DNA of 64,000 nt from Methanoregulaceae archaeon (lineage in GTDB: Archaea > Halobacteriota > Methanomicrobia > Methanomicrobiales > Methanospirillaceae), in assembly GCA_015660885.1 (NCBI GenBank), contig JACTUB010000005.1:62001-126000 (forward strand), given 5' to 3'. Positions 58,357 to 64,000 of the stretch are shown here, piece by piece (positions within the stretch are counted from its first letter, which is position 1; each line of letters opens with the position of its first letter). A model generated the notes under the pieces. The model was given only the letters and a program-made list of their open reading frames with translations, was not told the DNA's origin and did no database searches. Both the position numbers and the translations under genes were made by a program.

Positions 58357-59067
58357 ATGAAAATCGGGCATTTTATCTGTATTCTGGCAATTGCTGTATT
58401 AATTGTCGGTTTCATCCAGCCGGTTCTGGCACAAGGGAATGAGACGACAGATAACGCGACGAATTACTACAATATCGGTGTCAGATATCTTGCAACAAAT
58501 GATTACCAGAGGGCAATTGGTTTTTTTAACCTGGCACTTGCTTCAAATACAACAAAGATCCAGATGTCAGACGGTCTTCTCTATACGTACCAGGGTAAGG
58601 CATACGCATTAATCCAGCTGACTCAGTATGACGATGCAATCCAGACTATCGGACAGGGGCTCGTGATATATCCAAAAGATCCCAAGTTATGGAACGATCA
58701 AGGCTACGCCCTCTTCAAACTCGGGAAAAACCAGGATGCCGTCGATGCGTATAATACCGCAATCAGCTTTGACCAGAACTATACAACAGCCCTGATCAAC
58801 AAAGGTCAGGCACTCTACCAGATGGGAAAATACCAGGATGCTGTTGATGCCTATACCAGAGCTGATGCAACTGATCCGGGGAATAGTGAAGCTGCAAAAG
58901 GACTTGCACAGGTACAGGTCGCTGCGGCGGCTGCAACGCAAACTATACTTATCATTCTGGGAATTGTCCTGATCATCGCTGCGGGTGGAATAGTCTATTA
59001 TATGAAATTCCGCAAACCAGCAGGAAAGGAAGCGCCTGGAAAGAAAACTAAGGCCGAGAAAAAATAA
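58357..59067 (+). CDS. Extracytoplasmic TPR protein with C-terminal membrane anchor
   Basis: A 236-residue protein: signal peptide (residues 1-25, ending PVLAQ), four TPR units (about 35-180; WNDQGYALFKLGKNQDAVDAYN), a C-terminal helix (about 193-213) and a basic tail of lysines. Thus TPRs face outside. Function unknown; such proteins are common in methanogens. Confidence 0.85.
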   Translation: MKIGHFICILAIAVLIVGFIQPVLAQGNETTDNATNYYNIGVRYLATNDYQRAIGFFNLALASNTTKIQMSDGLLYTYQGKAYALIQLTQYDDAIQTIGQGLVIYPKDPKLWNDQGYALFKLGKNQDAVDAYNTAISFDQNYTTALINKGQALYQMGKYQDAVDAYTRADATDPGNSEAAKGLAQVQVAAAAATQTILIILGIVLIIAAGGIVYYMKFRKPAGKEAPGKKTKAEKK

Positions 59068-59072
59068 TCTTT

Positions 59073-59492
59073 TTACTTTTTATCGGTTGTAACGGCAAAG
59101 GCCGCAGAGGTCCGTGAAAGCATTACCTTCTCATCGTCATCGGCAAATACTTCACCTTCAGCGAATGCGACCCGGCGCCCCTTCCGGATTACGCGGCCTT
59201 CCGCAATGACGAAACCATCCTGAGCCCCTTTAATGAAGCTTGTTGCTTCAGAAATGGTTGCAATTCCTTCGGTTCCGGAAAGCAGGGGGTAGATTGCGAG
59301 CGCCATCGCTTCATCAGCCAGTGCTGCAAGCAGCCCTCCCTGTAACCAGCCGACGCCATTATGCATATCAGGGCGGACCTGCATTTTCAGCACCGCCTTC
59401 CCCGGTTCGACGCTGACCACATCTATTCCCATCAGGCGAAAAAAAGGGTTGGCTGACTTTCCGTCTTTTTTGATTTTTTCCAGATATGACAT
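59073..59492 (-). CDS. PaaI-like hotdog thioesterase
   Basis: A 139-residue hotdog-fold protein: NPFFRLMGIDVVSVEPGKAV, then GWLQGGLLAALADEAMAL. In usual PaaI proteins the catalytic helix starts HGG; here Gln replaces His (LQGG), so activity may be altered. It likely hydrolyses acyl-CoA or acyl-thioesters. Convergent with the TPR gene. Confidence 0.82.
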   Translation of the reverse strand: MSYLEKIKKDGKSANPFFRLMGIDVVSVEPGKAVLKMQVRPDMHNGVGWLQGGLLAALADEAMALAIYPLLSGTEGIATISEATSFIKGAQDGFVIAEGRVIRKGRRVAFAEGEVFADDDEKVMLSRTSAAFAVTTDKK

Positions 59493-59588
59493 TTTTGCTC
59501 TAACGGATTTTGAGATAACAAGTGATTAAGATTGTCCTTCGCCCGTTGTACAATCGTTTTATAATATCTGTAAAACGACGTATTCTCC

Positions 59589-59819
59589 ATGCAGGATAAG
59601 GAAATTAAAGAGATGCTTGCCGATCTTGTCTGGCTTAACGCCCTCATTGCTACAGAACTCATACAGGTAACAGAGAACACTTCAGCAATCCTCAGGAAAT
59701 CTCCTCCACCCGAGAGCTGCCTGCAGGAGCACGCCGCACTGCGCACAACAGCGCTTTTAATAGCAGAGAAATACCGTGATGGCACCATGCTTGCCCGGCA
59801 CCTTAACAAACACCAGTAA
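59589..59819 (+). CDS. Small hypothetical helical protein
   Basis: A 76-residue, mainly helical, soluble protein (IKEMLADLVWLNALIATEL). Not recognised. The ATG is preceded by a possible promoter (TATAATATC) about 25 bases upstream, giving a short leader. Confidence 0.5.
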   Translation: MQDKEIKEMLADLVWLNALIATELIQVTENTSAILRKSPPPESCLQEHAALRTTALLIAEKYRDGTMLARHLNKHQ

Positions 59820-59959
59820 TGTTATTGGGAGAATCCGCGAAAAGTACTGTAACGTAACTGCCATATGACGTGCCTGGTCATGACTGCAGCAAGCCGTCAA
59901 GCATTTTCTGAATATAATCCTGGAAACCTGTCAGCGATCGATACCGGACTCTGCACACC

Positions 59960-60667
59960 ATGACCACCGCGCCCGATACAACATACAGCATTGTTGTCCC
60001 CGCATACAACGAGGAATACCGGATCTTGCCATTCTTTAATGCCATCAACCGGTTTGACGGGGAGCTCATTGTTATCTGTGACGGGACAGATGGTACTGCT
60101 GATATAGTCGACAGGATTGCGGCCCGCAGGCAGGATCTGACTATCCGGTGCCTTCGGTTTGACCACCGGCTTGGAAAAGGCGGTGGGGTGATCACCGGTC
60201 TCCGGGCAGCTGGATCTTCCTGTATCGGATACATCGATGCTGACGGCTCTACGAGCATCGATGAGATGAAACGCCTGTTTTCATCCCTTTCCACCGCAGA
60301 CGGTGCAATTGGTTCACGCTGGATACCGGGCGCACATCTTAAAGTGCAACAGAGCATCTTGCGGCAACTGGAAAGCCGCGCATTTAACCTGCTCATCAGG
60401 ATCCTGTTTGGTCTGAACTACCACGACACGCAGTGCGGAGCAAAGGTATTTAAAAAATCAGCTATTGATGCAATATTGCCCAAAATGATCTCACGGGGAT
60501 TTGAATTCGATGTCGAGCTGCTCTGGAGACTTAATAGTGCAGGATACACGGTTGACGAAGTCCCCATCGAATGGCAGAACAAAGGCGACTCCCATGTCCG
60601 GAAAAGGGATATGATCAGGATGCTTGCAGGTATTTTTGCGGTCAGGATTGGTTTTGAACGACCATGA
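59960..60667 (+). CDS. Family 2 glycosyltransferase, dolichyl-phosphate type
   Basis: A 235-residue GT-A enzyme: SIVVPAYNEEYRI, GKGGGVITGLRAA, YIDADGSTS (DxD motif), GSRW, and EFDVELLWRL. It resembles dolichyl-phosphate mannosyl/glucosyl transferases (AglD/DPM1-like) that charge the lipid carrier for protein N-glycosylation; no membrane helix is present. Its stop overlaps the next start (ATGA), so it is coupled to the TPR protein. Confidence 0.88.
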   Translation: MTTAPDTTYSIVVPAYNEEYRILPFFNAINRFDGELIVICDGTDGTADIVDRIAARRQDLTIRCLRFDHRLGKGGGVITGLRAAGSSCIGYIDADGSTSIDEMKRLFSSLSTADGAIGSRWIPGAHLKVQQSILRQLESRAFNLLIRILFGLNYHDTQCGAKVFKKSAIDAILPKMISRGFEFDVELLWRLNSAGYTVDEVPIEWQNKGDSHVRKRDMIRMLAGIFAVRIGFERP

Positions 60668-62478
60668 TCCCGGCATCACGTGAAGAGCAGAAGAAAGAAG
60701 CGTTCCGGCTCTTCGAAGATGGGCGGTACCAGGAATCATTAGAGATCTGCAACATCCTCCTTGAGAGTGGCAAGGATTCAGCTATAGAAGTGCTTGCTGC
60801 CACAAACCTCTACTATACCGGTAAACTCGAAGACGCCGAAGTATTTTTTCGGGATCTTGCCCAGAAAATGCCGGATTCATCGTATGTTCATAGTTACCTG
60901 GCAAAAGTACTTGAAGCCCAGAAGGATGAAGGGGCGATCACGGAGTTTGCAGCTGCCGTTCACCTCGATCCCACCAACCAGGACGCCCTCAGGAGTTATG
61001 CAGGGTATCTCATCTCCCAGAAGGACTACCGGGGGGCACTCCCGGTACTCAGGACCCTTGTGCAGCTCGGGAAAAAACCTGGTGATGTCCAGAACCTGAT
61101 GCGGGCTCTTATCGAGATCGGGGAGCCGGAAGAAGCACTTACCACCCATTCCGTATTCGGTGGAGATTTGGCCAAGACCCCGGAATACATTGATGCACTT
61201 ATCAAAACCCGCAATTTTCAGGCTGCCGCTGAATCTGCGCACGGGATTTACCGCGGTACAAAAGATCGCACCATTCTCCGTAAATATCTCGCTGCCCTTT
61301 CCCGTTATGATATGCAGGCATCGCTTGATGCGTATATCTCACATATCCAGGAAGATCCTGACGCAGAGATCCTGTTTGATTATATCCTGCTTCTGAAATC
61401 CACCAAGGATTACGGTGCGGCTCTCGCTGCGGTAAAAACGCTCCTTGAACATGCACGCGACCCGCTCTATCGCCTGGTCGAATGCGATCTTCTCGCGGCG
61501 ATGGGATTTGAGCAAAAAGCGTTTACCGCTTATGAAAACCTGATACGGGAGGAGCTTGCATCAAAAAACGATCTGGACATCCTTACCCTTATCATAAGTA
61601 ATTACCGCAAGTATCTGAAGGAACACGTTTTGCCGGATAAAGCTCTTCATCGGTTCCTTGATATAGTTTCAAGAGATGTCAACGTCGTAAGCCTCCTTGA
61701 GACTGCACGATTTTACGAGGGTCTGGGAAATATGACTGAGGCACGATCATGGTACTACCGGGCGTACCGTGCTGACTTTTTAGCCGGCGGTCTCGATTAT
61801 GCAAAATTTTTATCTGCACACGGAGAAGAGCGGGAATGCGAAAAAGTGATGCTTTATATCCTGTCCAACGTGAAAAAAACCACAGATATCGTGAATGTGG
61901 CTGCTGTGATCCTGGATCAGAGGGGGAAGATGCCCCGCTTGAAACGCTTCATGGAACAACTGATAAAAAAACTCGAGGCGCGACGAGCGACGTTGAACTC
62001 GGACGGGCTGGAGCTGCTTTCCCTTGCTTTTTTCATTGCCGCGACCAGTGCACAGGAAGAGAGGGATTACGCCGCATGCAAGTATTACTGCCTCTGCGGC
62101 TTGGACGTGATGCCGGCGCGTACCCGGACCATCCGGCTTGAGAATTATCTCCAGCTGATACAAGTATGCAAGGAAAGATCCATCGCCGATAGGCCGATAA
62201 TGAATGCACCACAGGCAAAAAAACGTGTGGATGCTGTTGCTCCGGCGCAGGTGATCACCGAACAGCTCGGTCTTTCAGAACAGGAGAAGAAGATCGTTGA
62301 ATTCCTCCGGTTACACCGGAAAGCAAGCGAGATGGATCTTCGCAAAATGCTGGGAACCCGCAGGGTAGTTGGAGTTGTGAACCAGTTGATCCAGAAGGCG
62401 GCTTTAAGGGGGATGGATCTTATTAGTAAGAAAGGGGTTGGAGTGGATGGAGAGGTCTATGAATATACCGGAACCTGA
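60664..62478 (+). CDS. Large TPR protein with C-terminal winged helix
   Basis: A 604-residue, soluble protein. TPR-like helix pairs run from about residue 8 to 490 (FRLFEDGRYQESLEICNILL, LAKVLEAQKDEGAITEF, and on). The C-terminal 75 residues look like a winged helix (SEQEKKIVEFLRLHRKASEMDLRKMLGTRRVVGVVNQLI split over two helices). It may regulate or present partners to the following ATPase, whose gene overlaps it by 20 bases. Confidence 0.75.
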   Translation: MIPASREEQKKEAFRLFEDGRYQESLEICNILLESGKDSAIEVLAATNLYYTGKLEDAEVFFRDLAQKMPDSSYVHSYLAKVLEAQKDEGAITEFAAAVHLDPTNQDALRSYAGYLISQKDYRGALPVLRTLVQLGKKPGDVQNLMRALIEIGEPEEALTTHSVFGGDLAKTPEYIDALIKTRNFQAAAESAHGIYRGTKDRTILRKYLAALSRYDMQASLDAYISHIQEDPDAEILFDYILLLKSTKDYGAALAAVKTLLEHARDPLYRLVECDLLAAMGFEQKAFTAYENLIREELASKNDLDILTLIISNYRKYLKEHVLPDKALHRFLDIVSRDVNVVSLLETARFYEGLGNMTEARSWYYRAYRADFLAGGLDYAKFLSAHGEERECEKVMLYILSNVKKTTDIVNVAAVILDQRGKMPRLKRFMEQLIKKLEARRATLNSDGLELLSLAFFIAATSAQEERDYAACKYYCLCGLDVMPARTRTIRLENYLQLIQVCKERSIADRPIMNAPQAKKRVDAVAPAQVITEQLGLSEQEKKIVEFLRLHRKASEMDLRKMLGTRRVVGVVNQLIQKAALRGMDLISKKGVGVDGEVYEYTGT

Positions 62479-63760
62479 ACAGATGGACCGGCGCCGGCTC
62501 GAAAGTATCAATATCATCAACGCGTTAAGACGGGGAACAGTTCCCGCCAGCGGGCTTGAGCGGATCGCTGTCGGGCTTGATGTCGAGGAGGGTGCAATAG
62601 GGAAACAGCTGGATTACGTGGCCCAGGGAGGGGGGGACACAAAATTTATCCGGGGCGAATACGGGAGTGGCAAGACCTTCCTCGTGGCACGAGCTCTTGA
62701 GATCGCACGCAACAAGGGTTTTGTCACCTCACATGTGGTCATATCCTCCTCAACCCCACTCTATAAACTCAAGGGGATATACCAGCAGATCTGTTCGAAC
62801 CTCAGGACGAGCGATGAAGAGCATGCAATCAAAACCATCATCGATACCTGGCTCTTTTCCATTGAAGAGCGCCTGATCTCGGTCAGCGGGAGCTCAGTCG
62901 AGGACGCTGCTCTTGAAGCGGCGACCGAGCGGGAGATTGAGGCCGCTCTGTCGGGTATCAGCGAAGTAAATACTGCGCTTGCCGCAGCATTACGAACATA
63001 TTATAAGGCGAACAATGCCGGTGAATTCCAGATTGGCCAGTCTGCACTGGGTTGGATCTCTGCTGAACCCAATATCGGCAGGGACTTCAAGCAGAAGGCC
63101 GGGATCCGTGGCGATATCGACGACACCATTGCATTCATTTTCCTCCGCGGACTTGTAGCTATCATCCATGGGGCAGGCTACCGGGGCATTGCTATTGCAG
63201 TTGACGAGATGGAAACGACCCAGGGACTCCAGCGCAACCAGCGCGAAAAGGGGTACCAGACACTCGTACAGATCATCGATGCTCTCGATCGGGGAGATAT
63301 GCCACGCTGTTACTTCCTCTTCACCGGAACACCTGCCATGTATGACGGGTCACGCGGCATACGATCCGTCCCGCCGCTTTATGATCGGATCAGTGTGGTA
63401 CAGACAGATGCATACCGGAACCCACGACAGCCCCAGATTATTCTCTCAAAGTTTGACACCGCAAAACTCGAGCTGGTTGCATTCAAGGTACTGGATGTCT
63501 ATGCACAGGCATATGCTGAACCGGACCGGGAGCGGGTTTCGCACCGGTTTATCCGTGCGATGATTAAGAAGATTACTACCCGGTTTGGAGGGAGGGTGGA
63601 CGTAATACCACGAATATTCTTAAAAGAGTTTGTCGATGTGCTCGACAAGTGTGAACTCTATGAGGATTATAATCCTGCAGATGGCTATGATTTCGATTCC
63701 GAAAATCTTAAAATAGAATTGAAAAAAGAAGAAGAGGCAGTCATGGTGGTCAAATTCTGA
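62459..63760 (+). CDS. BREX-type (DUF2791) ATPase
   Basis: A 433-residue P-loop protein. Walker A GEYGSGKTF (about residue 64), Walker B AIAVDEME (about 244), and later FTGTPAMYDGSRGI are signatures of the DUF2791/BrxD-like ATP-binding family linked to BREX and related systems. No BREX methylase, PglZ or BrxC is here, so it is not a standard BREX locus. The ATG at 62459 follows GAGAGGT; the frame is open from 62438. Coupled to the TPR gene. Confidence 0.78.
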   Translation: MNIPEPEQMDRRRLESINIINALRRGTVPASGLERIAVGLDVEEGAIGKQLDYVAQGGGDTKFIRGEYGSGKTFLVARALEIARNKGFVTSHVVISSSTPLYKLKGIYQQICSNLRTSDEEHAIKTIIDTWLFSIEERLISVSGSSVEDAALEAATEREIEAALSGISEVNTALAAALRTYYKANNAGEFQIGQSALGWISAEPNIGRDFKQKAGIRGDIDDTIAFIFLRGLVAIIHGAGYRGIAIAVDEMETTQGLQRNQREKGYQTLVQIIDALDRGDMPRCYFLFTGTPAMYDGSRGIRSVPPLYDRISVVQTDAYRNPRQPQIILSKFDTAKLELVAFKVLDVYAQAYAEPDRERVSHRFIRAMIKKITTRFGGRVDVIPRIFLKEFVDVLDKCELYEDYNPADGYDFDSENLKIELKKEEEAVMVVKF

Positions 63761-63811
63761 TCATTTATTTTTCATGAAACTATTTTACATAGTAAAAGTA
63801 CAGGTACCGGT

Positions 63812-64000
63812 ATGCGATGGGTGTGCTTTCTGTTCTTTACAGCAATAGTGCTGGGAGTTACTGCCACTCCTGTTGCGGCTTCAACAGTCCTTACCATCTC
63901 TGCATTTCCCCAGCAGGCGCATATCGGTGACGTGGTTACGCTCAACGGAACAGTTTCGGGAATTACTACAATCGCTGTCTATCTCTTTGTGACAGGACCG
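63812..64000 (+). CDS. DUF3821-like secreted protein (N-terminus, partial)
   Basis: First 63 codons of a surface protein that leaves the window. Signal peptide (residues 1-23), then TISAFPQQAHIGDVVTLNG and VYLFVTGP, close to the DUF3821 part of the PEGA protein at 16545-17531. It lies 51 bases after the DUF2791 ATPase gene. Confidence 0.6.
   Translation, partial: MRWVCFLFFTAIVLGVTATPVAASTVLTISAFPQQAHIGDVVTLNGTVSGITTIAVYLFVTGP

Noticed and set aside
62459..63760. Complete BREX defence locus
   Set aside because: Only a DUF2791-like ATPase is present; no PglX methylase, PglZ, BrxC or BrxA/B genes are in the window.

Overview
The window comes from a methanogenic euryarchaeon, most likely of the order Methanomicrobiales (Methanoregula-like). 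Supporting genes are a YcaO/TfuA pair for McrA thioglycine formation, a methanogen-typical DUF1890/DUF1894 pair, the archaeal Ahb haem route, RadA, RPA, FEN1, an archaeal histone, a presenilin-like protease close to the Methanoculleus enzyme, DUF3821/PEGA surface proteins, archaeal split GMP synthetase and TATA-box promoters, several of them apparently leaderless. The genus is inference. No rRNA, tRNA or CRISPR array was recognised by eye.

Layout. 1-3.4 kb: end of a 2-oxoacid:ferredoxin oxidoreductase gene, a HEAT-repeat protein, a lone response regulator, DUF1890/DUF1894 and CutA. 3.4-6 kb: an AT-rich foreign island with a terminase-like remnant, a HEPN-type protein, a small Cys-rich protein and a membrane protein. 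6-16.3 kb: lysine synthesis (dapL-lysA) and an information-processing block (RPA, RadA, phosphoglycolate phosphatase, PRC-barrel, histone, CBS regulator, NOG1-type GTPase, presenilin homologue, FEN1). 16.5-33 kb: accessory region with surface proteins and lipoproteins, small membrane proteins, an orphan two-gene cassette with an A-rich leader, a G/C-tract repeat field, ProC, a TMEM175-like channel, a MITE-like element beside a truncated methyltransferase, a 2-hydroxyacyl-CoA dehydratase-type double-cubane pair and ChrA.

33.5-50.4 kb is a metal, haem and cofactor region: cobalt importer cbiMNQO plus a His-rich CDF exporter; a DtxR-FeoA fusion with feoB behind two DtxR-like palindromes; a decayed monofunctional catalase next to a bacterial-looking katG; four overlapping ahb genes (siroheme to haem b); a small siroheme/FeS reductase; ycaO-tfuA; and a QueG-like ferredoxin protein. 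KatG needs haem, Ahb starts from siroheme, and Feo supplies iron, so this reads as a coherent iron/haem/oxidative-stress neighbourhood.

50.5-64 kb: a secreted Cys-rich lipoprotein split by one in-frame TAG, a minus-strand block (CDP-alcohol phosphatidyltransferase, AK6-like kinase, HisC, ArgD, GMP synthase subunit B, CTP synthase), an extracytoplasmic TPR protein, a PaaI-like thioesterase, then a coupled set glycosyltransferase - TPR/winged-helix protein - BREX-type (DUF2791) ATPase, and the start of a DUF3821-like surface protein. All family assignments are by reading motifs and from memory; no database search was possible.
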